Positions 1 to 10,824 of a stretch of 64,000 nucleotides of DNA are shown here, piece after piece. Position 1 is the stretch's first letter. Every line of letters starts with the position of its first letter. The translations under genes were made by a program, and so were the position numbers. A model generated the notes under the pieces. That model was given only the letters and a program-made list of their open reading frames with translations. It searched no databases and was not told the origin of the DNA. This DNA comes from Nematostella vectensis. Its lineage: Eukaryota > Cnidaria > Anthozoa > Actiniaria > Edwardsiidae. The DNA lies in NCBI RefSeq assembly GCF_932526225.1, contig NC_064047.1, positions 10,391,494 through 10,455,493 on the forward strand, written 5' to 3'.

Positions 1-139
1 TACAAACATCATGCTAATTACCCTCACCGTGTCTTCGTCATCATCATTACCATCATCGTCTCTTTGCTTTTGCTTATAAACCCGCCCCAAGCCATAAGAT
101 TTTCTGTTGCATTTTAATAAACCCTTTTGTTGCTTACAG

Positions 140-1158
140 GCGTCGAGAAAGTCAGTACTCTACCAAGACGCGAAAAACCTGCACCTCTCGATAGGAAAGG
201 CTCTCTACCGGAATTCACTCCCAAAAAAGCAATGGCTCCAATGGCTCCTCCTAAAGTTGCACGACGGCCACCCCCTCCCCCACGGAAACCGTCCACCCCT
301 CCCACCGTAAGAAAAGCGACACCCCCTCCCCTCACCCCACCAAATCAAACTTCCAAAATAGAACAATCTAGTACGCCCGGCGCGGCAGCAACTGGTGTAC
401 CTCTCCCCCTGCCTCCAAATAAAACCAACGACATTCAAAGCAGAACTGTGAGTCCAGAGGGGGGGTGCATGTCGGACGAGGATCGTTTTCCCTCCCCACC
501 CCCCGCGGATATGTTACTGCAAGAGGACACAGACATGGGACCTGTAAATCAGAAATCTATAGAGGACGCAAGAGCCCGATTGAAAACTCGTCCTCCTTTA
601 GGGAAAGAGATCCCAGCCAAGCCTCCAAGGCGTAAAAAAGAATGTGGACCTTTGCCTATCACGCAAGACACTTCTGTCACGCCTTCCGTCATACAAGAAC
701 CTAACCGTTCTCCTACGTCACCACCGCCATTACCGCCTCGACCGGAAACGGCCATCTTTAATCAAACGTCTGTTATAGTTCGACGTCCGCAGATTTATAA
801 CAACGCAAATTTGGGAATTAATGATACAGCCAGTTCCGATTCTAAGGGTTCCGATTGTAGTGCCGAGAAAAAAGTTATCAAGGAAACGGAATCCGGTGTA
901 AAGGACTCAGAGACAGTTGCTAAGCCTAAGCCGCCAGTAAAAACCAAACCGAAACCACCACCGAAAAAGTCCAAACCCCCTCCCTCTATTGCAAACAAAC
1001 CCAGCACGGGAGGGGTAGGTAGGGATGATAATAAACCAGCGGAAGCTTTGCAAGTCCCAGTCCCCAAGAAGCGTGCATCGCACTCACTTTCGGAGTTGAT
1101 CGAGAGGAGACTGAGGATAGAACAAATAAACCTCGCCGAGCGGCCTTACACTGAAAAG
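140..1158 (+). CDS. SASH1-like: SASH1-like adaptor, proline-rich exon (upstream exons outside window)
   Basis: Internal exon bounded by a TTACAG acceptor (136-139) and an AAG|GTAAGT donor at 1159. It encodes about 340 residues rich in PPPPP, KPPPK and PPLPPRP tracts, which are typical SH3/WW ligands. The last 25 residues (LIERRLRIEQINLAERPYTEK region) continue into the next two exons, and together they match the C-terminal architecture of vertebrate SASH1, where a conserved linker precedes the second SAM domain. SASH1/SLY proteins are cytoplasmic scaffolds in signalling and cell adhesion. The exon starts in phase 1 and ends in phase 0. The SH3 and first SAM domains must lie upstream of the window. 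The assignment rests on remembered SASH1 sequence, not on a search. Other proline-rich SAM proteins such as SHIP2 fit less well. Confidence 0.72.
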
Positions 1159-1646
1159 GTAAGTGCACAGTACTGACGTGACAAGCATCACGTGTCTAGT
1201 TACTCAACGGAAGGCACACCACAACGTGACAGGCATCACGTCAACATCAATATGCATCACGTGACCAACAACGTTAAGACCCCTGACTTGACTGGTCGCG
1301 TTTGAGGTATCTAGGGACGTGGGCACAGGTATCGCAACCCACCTCCCCCCCCCTCCCCACACACACACACACAACCCAAGGGACGGACTATTAGAAGTTT
1401 AGAAGTTTGATGTGGAGGGGGAGGCATAGGCGTGCAGGATAACCAGCAGAAAAAAAAAAAAAACAGACCAATGGCAGAAAAGGAAATCGTGCATGGGGAG
1501 AAGCAAAATAAAAGCATTTACTTACAAACGAAGATGAGTACAAATTAATGATAGAATTATGAAAACCCACCCCCACCCTTAACAAGAACATAAACCAATC
1601 AACCAATCAGTTCCTAATGAGTAACTTATGTGTTATCGCGTTCCAG
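1159..1646 (+). other. Intron of SASH1-like gene
   Basis: No coding signal. It holds several CATCACGT/ACGTGAC direct repeats (1,172-1,265), a CA/CCCCTCCCC tract and an A-run, all ordinary intronic low-complexity sequence. Confidence 0.6.
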
Positions 1647-1778
1647 AACGGTCGCTGGGGCGTGCCAGTAAATCTTGTAGATCGGTACTCCGAGGAATTG
1701 CGAAGACCGAAGGAGGAAATAGCCCAAATAATGGACAAGATCCGCAGCTTGAAGCTAAAAGAACAACGACGCCAGATG
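1647..1778 (+). CDS. SASH1-like: SASH1-like, linker exon
   Basis: A 132-nt phase 0/0 exon between a TTCCAG acceptor and an ATG|GTACGT donor. It encodes 44 residues beginning NGRWGVPVNLVDRYSEEL and ending KLKEQRRQM. The G-x-x-G-(V/I)-P-x-x-L-V-x-R-Y pattern followed by a basic helix is what I recall just before the C-terminal SAM of SASH1. Both neighbouring exons are in frame with it, which supports the gene model. Confidence 0.72.
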
Positions 1779-2059
1779 GTACGTCATAAGCTGACTGTTT
1801 GTATATATATTTTTGTAGGACAAAGTCTGCTAGTGTTACGCGAGCAACAGCTTAGGGATGGACCATTAGAAAAGTTAAGGAGGGTGGGGGGTGGGTCATG
1901 AACACAAATTATTCATGAAAAACCGATGAAAAACCTTGAAAAAATATGCATGTAGCCCAAACCAGACAGAAAAAAAAATGCACACAGAAAGGAAACATCA
2001 TGCACGACGTCATGAAGATTTTCATGAAAGGAAGATAAAAAAAAATTTTTTTTAAGTTT

Positions 2060-2652
2060 TCGGGGGTCTACTGTATTACCACTATCCACAAAACCCGTCA
2101 GAGTTCGAGTTAACGGGGTTCTACTGTATTACAACTATGCATAAGACCCGTCAGAGTTCGAGTTAGCGGGGTTCTACTGTATTACCACTATCCATAAGAC
2201 CCGTCAGAGTTTGAGTTAACGGGGTTCTACTGTATTACCACTATCCATAAGACCCGTCATAGTTCGAGTTAACGGGGTTCTACTGTATTACCACTATCCA
2301 TAAGACCCGTCAGAGTTCGAGTTAGCGGGGTTCTACTGTATTACCACTATCCATAAGACCCGTCAGAGTTCGAGTTAGCGGGGTTCTACTGTATTACCAC
2401 TATCCATAAGACCCGTCATAGTTTGAGTTAACGGGGTTCTACTGTATTACAACTATGCATAAGACCCGTCAGAGTTTGAGTTAACGGGGTTCTACTGTAT
2501 TACAACTATCCATAAGACCCGTCAGAGTTCGAGTTAGCGGGGTTCTACTGTATTACAACTATCCATAAGACCCGTCAGAGTTCGAGTTAGCGGGGTTCTA
2601 CTGTATTACAACTATCCATAAGACCCGTCAGAGTTCGAGTTAGCGGGGTTCT
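2060..2652 (+). repeat. 53-bp minisatellite in SASH1-like intron, about 11 copies
   Basis: The unit GGGGTTCTACTGTATTA plus ...CCATAAGACCCGTCAGAG... repeats every 53 bp with a few point variants (CTATGCAT/CTATCCAT, GTTAGCG/GTTAACG, TTCGAG/TTTGAG). Read on the minus strand each unit contains TA-CAGTAGAACCCCG, which looks like the terminus of a pogo/Tigger-type transposon. The array may therefore be an amplified transposon end. Confidence 0.9.
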
Positions 2653-3028
2653 GATGTAGCTTTTATGCAAGTTGTTTCTCGTCCATCCACTGTCCGATGT
2701 AATACTTGATTAAAACCAAAAAGCCATACTGGGTTCTCGCCCCTTTCATAGACTTTATTTATCAGTCGTCCGGTACCGATCCCGATTATACAAACTGTAT
2801 CTGACTTTATCTGACTGATAAAAAAAGAAGAAGAACGCATAGGATTCTCGTCGCTTTCACGCACTCATAGTTGTCAGGTATCAGTTGCCAATCCGGCTTT
2901 ATAAAATTGCTCTAACTTCATATAAACCAAAACTCGTATACCGGGTTCTCGCTCCTTTCATATATCTACCCTTCTCTCCTGACCCGTTGTTGTGGTTATA
3001 ACCTAACAAAGTTGTTTCCTCCGTCTAG

Positions 3029-3268
3029 GTTCCGTGTGACTTTAGTTCTCAGCTTTCCGGTGCCGACCCGGTTGGGAATCTGTCGTCGCTTGAGGATTGG
3101 CTCGTTTCGCTTGGTCTTCCTATGTACATTGATAACATGAAGGAAGTCGAGTACGATGATATGATGCACGTGCCATTCCTTCAGCAAAAACACTTCGAGT
3201 ACGCGGGTGTTGTAGATCCTCGGCACATGAGGCGGTTATTAAACTCGGTAGAACGAATGCCAAGATAG
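3029..3268 (+). CDS. SASH1-like: SASH1-like, C-terminal SAM-domain exon with stop
   Basis: Terminal coding exon with a CCGTCTAG acceptor at 3021-3028, phase 0, TAG stop at 3266-3268 and 79 codons. Residues about 22-78 form a SAM domain: LEDWLVSLGLPMYIDNM (helices 1-2), a variable middle, then AGVVDPRHMRRLLNSV (helix 5). SAM domains are about 65-residue helical protein-interaction modules. The LGLPMY and AG(V/I)xxxRH(I/M)R(R/K)LL patterns favour the SASH1 C-terminal SAM. The exon is separated from the linker exon by a 1.25-kb intron that contains a 53-bp tandem array. A near-identical inverted copy lies at 43.5-43.9 kb, where the stop is lost. AATAAA at about 3,691 could be the polyadenylation signal. 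Confidence 0.75.
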   Translation, partial: VPCDFSSQLSGADPVGNLSSLEDWLVSLGLPMYIDNMKEVEYDDMMHVPFLQQKHFEYAGVVDPRHMRRLLNSVERMPR

Positions 3269-5412
3269 GACTTGGAGTCTATATCTTCGAGTTTACAGGC
3301 GTGGCGGACCGAGTTATATTATTGGTTTGGACTCACGACACATCAAGCGTCTTCTGGACTCTTCTGGGAGAATGCTATAATAGGAAGGCCAAAAAGACAT
3401 CGGATTGTCCAGATTTGAGTTCTCACGAGCGATAGCTCACCACACGTAAGACAGCTTTGAAAAGAATGCAAAAATTAAAGACCCCAGATCATAAGAGCAA
3501 GATAGCTCTACTAAAGTCACTTTGAGTGCACAGGACTTTTAACCAAATTTGTACGCATGAGCGGCTTATGACTTTAAAAGTATCGGGGTCGAAGGAGTGG
3601 AGGGTGGGGAATTTGATAGGAGGTGTAGCCTGGTAACGAGTCCATATCTTGAGTGAAGGCGTTTGTGAAGTGTCACTGAATTGTGACAGAAAATAAAATT
3701 CCTTAAAATAGACATGTCACAATAGAACACAGAAGAACTCTTTTAAACCGGACCAGCTGGAACCGGTGAATTTTGTCGATAACTTTTGAAGGGGTTTTCT
3801 GTCCGTTTTAGGCGAGTTCGTTTGAGTACCGGTTAGTTTTATGAGAGTTCTATTGTACTTTGGTTTCAAATGAATCGAGGGCAAAACAAGCTCAATGGAA
3901 AATTTAGCACTGAAAAAAGAATAAAGACAAAAACTGCAGTTTAATTTCTCTTATATTGTACAGATTAGGAAATTCAATTTTTTTTCTGAAATATTAAAAT
4001 GAAATGTGATGATAAATATTTCCAGGTGTACTGTAAAAGAGTTACTCGAATAGTCTACTTAAATGTTGTATCGCCTATTTTTTGTATGATAAGATGATGG
4101 TTAAAGTAAAAGTCCAATATAACGCTCTCTCTGGTGTTTAACATGATTTAATAAAGTCAACCCGACCTCACATATCGAGCAGGCAACTTGTCCCCACGGG
4201 CTTCTGGGTAATTTTTAATATGACGTGTGGAGCTTACCTCTTCAAAACTGCGTCTACGGGCCAACCCGTCTCATATTTTCAGCGTCATTTCGAAAAGATT
4301 GAAAACAATTGAACTGTTCGCAATATTCAGATATTCGCAATATTGCGAGTAATCCGAGTGATAATTTAATTCGCAATATTCAGATATTGCGAATAATCTG
4401 AGTGATAATTTTTAAATTATCTTAAAAGTAATAACTCGTGCTCGTTATTTCCAAACGACATAAATACATTATGGCTTCATAAAATATTTTTGGCTATGCC
4501 TACACTTATGTGGCTTCCAAACAAGCCATTTCACAGTTATTTATTGACTAATCAGAGGGTACCAAAGTTATGTCACAAATTTAAAATTTGATTCACGAAA
4601 GTAAAAGGTTGTTTTAGTATTTTGGCAAGAGTTCTCGGGATATTCAAAATTAAAGAAAGTTAACCATTCAAAAAATATCTAAAATAGCCTTTCCTTTGAC
4701 AGATAAATACAATGTTATATTATCTAACGTTGAGATAGATAGAATAGTATAAATTTTGATGATGACTATTTAGACATTCATTAATTTATTCATTCATTCA
4801 TTTATTTATTTATTTTATGAAAATTTTTCTTCGGCCAAGACCGGAGGTGGGTGGATGGGTGGTGGTGGTGGGCAGCTTTTACATTCAATAATCAATGTAT
4901 TTGTGTCAAAGAATGTATAGAGGTTGTTAATCGATGCAGTGCTTCCATTCAGTTTCAATTCCCAACCTCCCTTCACCTCAGCAAATCTGGGTTATTCCTG
5001 ATTGCCTGAAATTAGCCTTGAGCTAGCCTTTTAATTAAAAATAGTCAATAATCATAAACTTGTTTTAGACTACGTAGCATTCGTATCCATGATTCAGTCG
5101 TGTCGTTTCTGCGAGAAGATGGTGACAACCTCGTTTACACGCATGCGCACTGCTATAGAAAATATAAAGGCAACGTAATGCAAAATTCATTTATTAGAAC
5201 ATCGGTTACAATAGAATCAAAACCATCTAAATGTTTGCACATTTCCTAAATAAAAAGGCTTTCGTAGAAAAAAAAAGAATTAACAGATTTTAGCATCTAA
5301 AATAAAACAAAATTTTTGGAGGCTTGCCATTGTTCCATTCCGTATCATTATTCAATTGTTGTTATCTGAACGTCTTTCTCATTCCCTATTTCTATCCACT
5401 TGTTGCCATTTC
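3269..5412. other. Intergenic part of left inverted-duplication arm
   Basis: No convincing gene. This is the 3' flank of the SASH1-like gene, AT-rich DNA with a short duplicated TCGCAATATTCAGATAT segment (4,318-4,410), a (TTAT)n tract at about 4,790, and the putative 3' UTR/polyadenylation signal (TTTATT at 5,190-5,195, minus strand) of the secreted-protein gene copy at 5.4-8.0 kb. It is collinear, inverted, with 41.4-43.5 kb. Confidence 0.6.
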
Positions 5413-8009
5413 TTATTCAGTACCACCGAGAACATCCGATTCTTCTGTACCACCGAGAGCATCCGATTCTTCGGTACCACCGAGAGCATCCGATTCGTCT
5501 TCGGGCAGATCATCGTCCTCGGTCCCACCAAAGGCGTGTTCAGCAAAATTGGAAAATTCCAAAGCGTCATCTATTTAAAAAGTAGAAAGAATAAAGAAAA
5601 GAGTTGATATGTTACATCCAAGTTAACTGTTAAAGCTAACAATAATATATTATATCATTATCGTTATCATCATCATCATCGTCACCAATCAGGCGCGTAC
5701 ACAGAGGGGGGTGCGCGCATCCCCCCCCCCTTGGCGGCCAAAAAGTGGGTCATTTTTTATTAAGACATCTTCAAATACTATGCTTTTTCCATATGATACC
5801 TTTGAATGCGCACCCCCCCTCCCCCCAACCCGGCCAATCCTGGGTACGCGCCTGATCATCATCACCACCATCATCACCGCCACCACCATCATCACTATCA
5901 TCATCATCATTTTCACCTACAGCATCATCATGGCATCATAGCATCATTATCATCATTATTACCTTCATCTTCCTTGCCATACTTGGCCTCGTGCTTTTCT
6001 TTGAATTCTTTGATAGCCTTCAGTTCAGCCACTTTATCCATACCTTCCTTTTTCAACAACCTGTGCATTTCAACCATAACGAATAGATGGTGTCGATAGA
6101 TTCTCCTGACAAGACTTTTGGCCATCCTCTGGACTTTGGGAATTTCACCTACATTCTTCTCAAACTCTTTGTACAACTTCTTGACTCTGAGGATGGTTCC
6201 TACTATCTTATGGAATTCCATATATCATTTAATTATATAATATAATTCTTTCCAGAAGTGCATCTGTCTTCTTTTTTCCCAGTTTCCAGATCTTTTCATG
6301 GCTGGCATTTTCCTCTTTGGCCTTTTTAGCCGCTTGGACGGTTTTCTTCACAGCCTCATACAAGATGCATCTGAACTCGGCAACGGAGTCTTCCTCGATG
6401 TCTTCAAGATAATCTAGTTCTTCATCCTCATCATCTGCAAATATATAAGGCATCCAACATTATTGCGCTTTTCAATATTTCGCCTTGCTCTTTTGTGCAT
6501 TATGAATGCATTTGCCTCGCTGGTTGGCTAATGAGGTTCATGCCATCAGATATATCACGTTTCTCGCACCGACATTGTTTTTAATTGAAAACAATTGTTT
6601 TTAATGAATTAAAACTGTCAAGTTGGCGATGCTACCGCGTGTCTGTAAGTGATCAAGTCTCGGCTATATTCAATGACAAGTCGCTAAAGTAGATTGCAAT
6701 AAATTACAATTCGTGCGATGCGTAGAAGTTTCTGAAGCGGGCACAAAAACAAAGCAAGAATGAGCCATAGACGCTTTAAGTAATCGGGTGTTTTTTAAAG
6801 ATAGCTAGTTTCGAGGTGCGTTTATTTTATTTGCAATCGAGATCTGAATAGCCGGTCTCTAATTTTCCATTTTAATGTTTTTTACGCTCGCTCATTTTTG
6901 AGCCTTTAAAGTCTTGGAGCCTGACACCAAAATTACAATAATAAGGGATAATGTTTTCATAGAATATTATGTAATTCATAAACCTTTTAGAAGTATAACC
7001 ACGCAATAAAACACCCCCTCTACCTTTTTATGCTGGTCTGTACTTTGGCTTGTTTTTCTTGAGATTTTTGATTTTCGCCTTGATTCTCTCAGCAAATTCA
7101 TACAATTTATGTTTCTTCATCTCGTTGTACATATCTTTAAGAATATGCATTTTGTAACGGTAAATCTTCATTCCAAGCCCTTGCTTTTCCTTGAATTCCT
7201 CCCTTATTTTTTTCTTCATTACCCCAATCAGTTTATTCGTCTTCTTCATTCCCTCTTTCCAAACTTCTTCTTTCTTGACATTTTTCAAAGCTTTCTCCCC
7301 TTCTTCCACGATCTTCCTTACTTTCTCCCGTAATTCGCACCTGAACTTGGCAGCTCTGTGGTCTTCCATAATTTCTCCCAAGGCCTCTTCCACATCATCT
7401 ACGTAAAATAAGAAAAAAATAATAATTAATGAATGGGAACATACCGTAGCCTCTATCCAGCCTACATATATTGTCATGTTAGCAAAGAAGAAATAAATAT
7501 AAATATATCCATTACATCGTTTTTATTTGTGGCAGCTCATTGCAATTTTATTGAATTTGGTAAATCAAATATAAAATTTTACTTTTTGATTTCAACATAT
7601 GATTTTTCTTTGCAATTAATAACGAATGAAAACTCAGGGACGATGAAAAGAAGAGGAAATGTTGAGCTGGACTTGATTGTCACCATGTGAAAATGTAATC
7701 ATCAATGGTACCCATTATTCTTGCGGTTTTAGCTATTGCACAAGTAAAATAAGCCTTGCAAAAATTTAAACCCAAACAATAATACTATTCTGTATATATA
7801 GTATTCATATTCACTGATAAATGCAAGCCACATAATTGAAAAGTTTCCTCAACTCGAACAAACAATATTGGTATGGGGATTTCGATTTAAATCACTCCCA
7901 CTAACAAATGCAAGCAAAAACTGAGTAATAAACATTAATAAGTTTCCAAAGGATATGCATTAGCTGCTGCGGCGAAGGCAACTAGCAATAAAACTATCAC
8001 CGCTTTCAT
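5413..8009 (-). pseudogene. Secreted helical protein gene, left (broken) copy
   Basis: Minus-strand copy of the gene found intact at 34.2-36.9 kb. Exon 1 (7,938-8,009) encodes signal peptide MKAVIVLLLVAFAAAA and then runs into TAA because the splice donor present in the other copies is deleted. Exon 2 (7,024-7,398) encodes the first charged helical domain but gains a TAA just before its donor. Exon 3 (about 5,963-6,434) encodes the second domain and is interrupted by a stop at about 6,229. Exon 4 (5,413-5,570) still reads cleanly through three ESDALGGTE-type repeats to TAA. The TATA box is retained. Three independent lesions make a normal full-length product very unlikely, although a short secreted peptide from exon 1 could still be made. 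Confidence 0.8.
5690..5854. mobile_element. MITE in intron 3 of left secreted-gene copy
   Basis: Begins CAGGCGCGTACACAG and ends CTGGGTACGCGCCTG, so the ends are inverted repeats. The inside has C-runs and a conserved core. The orthologous insertion is in intron 3 of copies A and B, so it predates the gene duplications. Confidence 0.75.
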
Positions 8010-8086
8010 CGTGGCAAGACAAGTGTAATGAGTATGAGTTTTGCTCAGATCTCAAACACTCTGTGCATTGCGCATTCAGCGAGTGC

Positions 8087-8094
8087 CTTTTATA
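8087..8094 (-). promoter_or_regulatory. TATA box of left secreted-gene copy
   Basis: TATAAAAG on the minus strand, 78 bases before the ATG. The same element with the same flanks (CACTATAAAAGGCACTCGCTGAATGC) is conserved in front of copies A and B. Confidence 0.7.
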
Positions 8095-8099
8095 GTGAT

Positions 8100-9313
8100 T
8101 AATACACCTTAAATCAATTCATCAGGCATGCCTGATATACTCCTTTTAGCACAGCGAATCGAAACATGCAATTAAGACTCATTTTTTAAATATGAAAAAT
8201 TGTGGGCGTTATTGGGAACCATGGAATGGAATAATGAAGCATGAAGTTGTTTTTAATCTCTTAGTTGCACGAAATGTGTTTCCAAATATAATCCACTGTA
8301 ATTTTTGTCAAACAAGCGATTGAAGTTTAAAACCATTTATTGGGTAAAGTTTAAAGAGCTAGATTTTTCTAATATCATAAAATTTCACACCAATTTTACA
8401 GGCACTGCTGCATCCTTTGTACTTATAGATCCGGACCAATAAGTAGCAATAATTAAGAATAATGATTTAAAGTTCGTATTGCTTGGGTTAGATGGGGGGG
8501 GGGGGGGGTCGATGATACAGATTTGTCTTTGTTTTTATCACATGCATGCAAAAATATAACCATGTTTCACAATTAAATAATCGCTTTTTTTATACAACAA
8601 GAAATGGAACTAGACTTAGCCGTTCGCACCATGCGTCGTTTTCAGATGCATGTAAATGAAGACGAAACAATTGACTTGGTTTATTAGTATATAAAACGTT
8701 TGCCCAAGGCTAAGGCCCTCACAAATACAAAAATAATTTTACAGTCAATTCTGTATAACCGACTGAACGTTTTACGACAAGAAAACTTTTCTTTTTGCAT
8801 CTGGTTTATGTGATGTAAGGCCATACTTGTTCTCAGCAAATATCCTATCATGCTTTGTTGTTTTCAATAGCTATTTTCACTTACTGTGAATTTAGTTTTG
8901 CTGCAAACTGTCGTCAGTAATTTCCAACAGCTAAACCGCTTTCTTGCTTCGTCATTCAAGTTGTCATTTATTACATTTCGTGCTTTTTGATTGGTCAGCG
9001 CCTTGCGGAAAGGTGGCGTGATTGGAAACCATTTCAGTGCTGGCCAATGAATCCTCTTCAAGGCTTTTGAATGACGGAAGCCAGAAGGCTATTTTAGCTC
9101 TGTTTGAATATCGTCGACGAGAGTTCGCAGAATATTAAAAACGGCAGTAAATAACTCCCACATTCTTTAAAAGAACTTTAAATCAAACTCTTGTATTTCG
9201 TATTTTTCGATTCCGTGCAGTGTGCCAAACAGAAATCATGCATTTCAACTGGATTGGCTCAAATCCCCAAAGACTCCAAGACCCTCCCCCGTCTTGCATT
9301 GATATATTTGATC
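8100..9313. repeat. Upstream flank and dispersed repeat family R
   Basis: No gene supported. 8,100-8,838 is the inner end of the left inverted arm and matches 30.8, 32.1, 33.3 and 38.6 kb. 8,870-9,313 is a dispersed repeat whose other copies lie at 25.3-25.7, 27.4-27.7 and, more diverged, 54.9-55.2 kb. It contains a GATTGGTC...GCCAATGAA pair and the phrase AACTCTTGTATTTCGTATTT. Confidence 0.7.
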
Positions 9314-9530
9314 ACCTATTTCAAATAAGGTTGCACTCGGAGAATCCATGTGTCGTAACCCGCAGTGCTTCTTGGGTATCAAATGAATAATAAAAATAAG
9401 AGTAAATAGAAACAAACAAACGTTTAGAAAGCTTTAGTATTCTTGTTTATGTACCTCTAAACGTTCACTCGGCCTTTAGAGACCAGGATTCAGCCATTTA
9501 TATGTTACCCATGAACCACTGCGGGTTACG
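9314..9530. repeat. Left part of a foldback element split by the Polinton
   Basis: CACCTATTTCAAATAAGGT...CCATGTGTCGTAACCCGCAGTG (9,314-9,366) is the inverted complement of CACTGCGGGTTACGACACATGG (about 9,517-9,538) continuing on the far side of the Polinton (24,621-24,660, ...GACCTTAGTTGAAATAGGTG). The element therefore had long inverted ends before the Polinton split its right arm. Confidence 0.75.
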
Positions 9531-9536
9531 ACACAT
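9531..9536. repeat. Polinton target-site duplication, left
   Basis: ACACAT lies directly before the left terminal repeat and recurs directly after the right one at 24,621-24,626. Polintons characteristically make 6-bp duplications. Confidence 0.85.
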
Positions 9537-10101
9537 GGGGGGAGGGACTGGGGACTTTCATAGACACCAAAGACCACTTCGCGTAGATGAATAATTAGCA
9601 ATTATTAATCTACGTCGGGCGGGGTTCGCGTAGATAAATAATTAGCAATAATCAATCTACGCTCCCGAACTCCTCGCGAATTTCTCGCAGCCTCTTTCTC
9701 ACCTTTTCGCGCCTCTGGGAGGACTTTTCATAGACACCGGGGACCGCTTCGCGCAAATGGATAATTAGCAATTATTAACCTACGTCGGGCGGGTTTCTGG
9801 TAGAAAAGGAATTAGCAATAATTAGCAATTATTAATCTACGTCGGGCGGGGGCTTTCATAGAAATGGGGGTAACCCGCGCCGCGCCGCGCCCGCCGCGCC
9901 CCCCAGCCTGTTCTTCGTATGCCCCAGCGCTTCGCGCGGCATACCCAACGCCTGGAGTATGCCGTCTGGGGGCCTCCGCTCCCTTCGGTCCTCCGCCCGC
10001 CGATGCATGCAGCAGGCTCATCCTGGTGTCCCGCCTCCTCGCCCCCTGGAGCGCCTAGCGCGCCTAGCGCGGGAACCTTGCAATTAGACCCCCGTCTGTC
10101 C
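9537..10101 (+). repeat. Polinton left terminal inverted repeat
   Basis: Pairs with 23,935-24,620. It begins GGGGGGAGGGACTGGGGACTT and contains three or four subterminal modules, each shaped CGTAGAT-(AT-rich)-ATCTACG next to GTCGGGCGGGGTT. These are followed by a GC-rich half with an AGCGCTTCGCGCGGCATAC hairpin, and it ends CCCCCGTCTGTCC. Confidence 0.87.
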
Positions 10102-10124
10102 GAGCATTGGATTTAGCCGCCACC

Positions 10125-10808
10125 CTACGGAGCGTGGAATAACCGTTTTTCGGCCGTAAATTCAAAGCCGCTAGCGTGGCGCTTAAACCTCAGTTTTACA
10201 ATCTTTTCGCGCGTCTCCAGGGACTTTCTCGGGGGCCCTTTCCTGCTTTTTTTCTCACGCGATGCGAGGCCGTGTCGAGCTCTGATAGTGGCCTTGAGCG
10301 CGTAGTATCTCTCTTGTTCCCGAAATATTAGCTGAAACTCTTCGTTTGAGATGTGCCTGTCTTGCAGAGCCTTAGAGACCAGCTCGCTGATCGAGTTTTT
10401 TTTACTCTCCGCTAAAACCATCGTCTCTTTGTGTTTAGCCACCTTGCTCGTAAGACCTCTAGAGACTACCCCTGCGCCTGCGCCCACGACACCGATCAGC
10501 CCAGCGACCCCTGCCAGCGGACCGCCGATCAGCACCCCTACCCCACTCAAAGAGACCCCCATCCCGGCGCTGGAAAGCGCCCCTGCAGCGATGCCGGATG
10601 CCACAGACACAGCATGGGTGACGGCAAAGGCGCGCTTATACTTTTTTTGCACCTGTCGATGATGCGTTACCTCGTTGTCTAGAACCGCCTGAGTGTCACA
10701 TATTTTCTGGAGTCGGAAGCTTTGCACGTCGCCGCCGACGCCCTGCGTCATGTGCATACTGGGAAGCGAGGGGTATATGGCACCACCGCTAACGTCGCTA
10801 TTTGCCAT
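10125..10808 (-). CDS. Polinton-borne glycine-rich membrane protein, 227 aa
   Basis: Open reading frame starting MANSDVSGGAIYPSLPSM, immediately inside the left terminal repeat. Residues about 60-125 form one or two long hydrophobic Gly/Ala-rich segments (VSVASGIAAGALSSAG; GVGVLIGGPLAGVAGLIG), preceded by KKYKRAF. A charged helix (HKETMVLAESKKNSISELVSKALQD) and a basic tail follow. I remember near-identical layouts among uncharacterised cnidarian proteins. The function is unknown, and a membrane-active or internal virion protein is only a guess. It lies 16 bp from the next minus-strand gene and is probably co-transcribed with it. It is one of the few genes in the element without a visible lesion. 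Confidence 0.7.
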   Translation of the reverse strand: MANSDVSGGAIYPSLPSMHMTQGVGGDVQSFRLQKICDTQAVLDNEVTHHRQVQKKYKRAFAVTHAVSVASGIAAGALSSAGMGVSLSGVGVLIGGPLAGVAGLIGVVGAGAGVVSRGLTSKVAKHKETMVLAESKKNSISELVSKALQDRHISNEEFQLIFREQERYYALKATIRARHGLASREKKSRKGPPRKSLETREKIVKLRFKRHASGFEFTAEKRLFHAP

Positions 10809-10824
10809 GCTTGTTATGTCGGAC

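Noticed and set aside
5324-5607. Plus-strand small proteins at the left tail exon (and similar ones at 36.7-37.0 and 41.0-41.4 kb, minus)
   Set aside because: Antisense readings of the repeated tail exon, whose 27/30-bp units keep all frames open.
8864-9061. Short protein containing KWFPITPP(F/Y)RKALTNQKAR, also at 27.4 kb
   Set aside because: Occurs only within dispersed repeat R, and the 25.4-kb copy has stops. Apparent conservation reflects repeat similarity.
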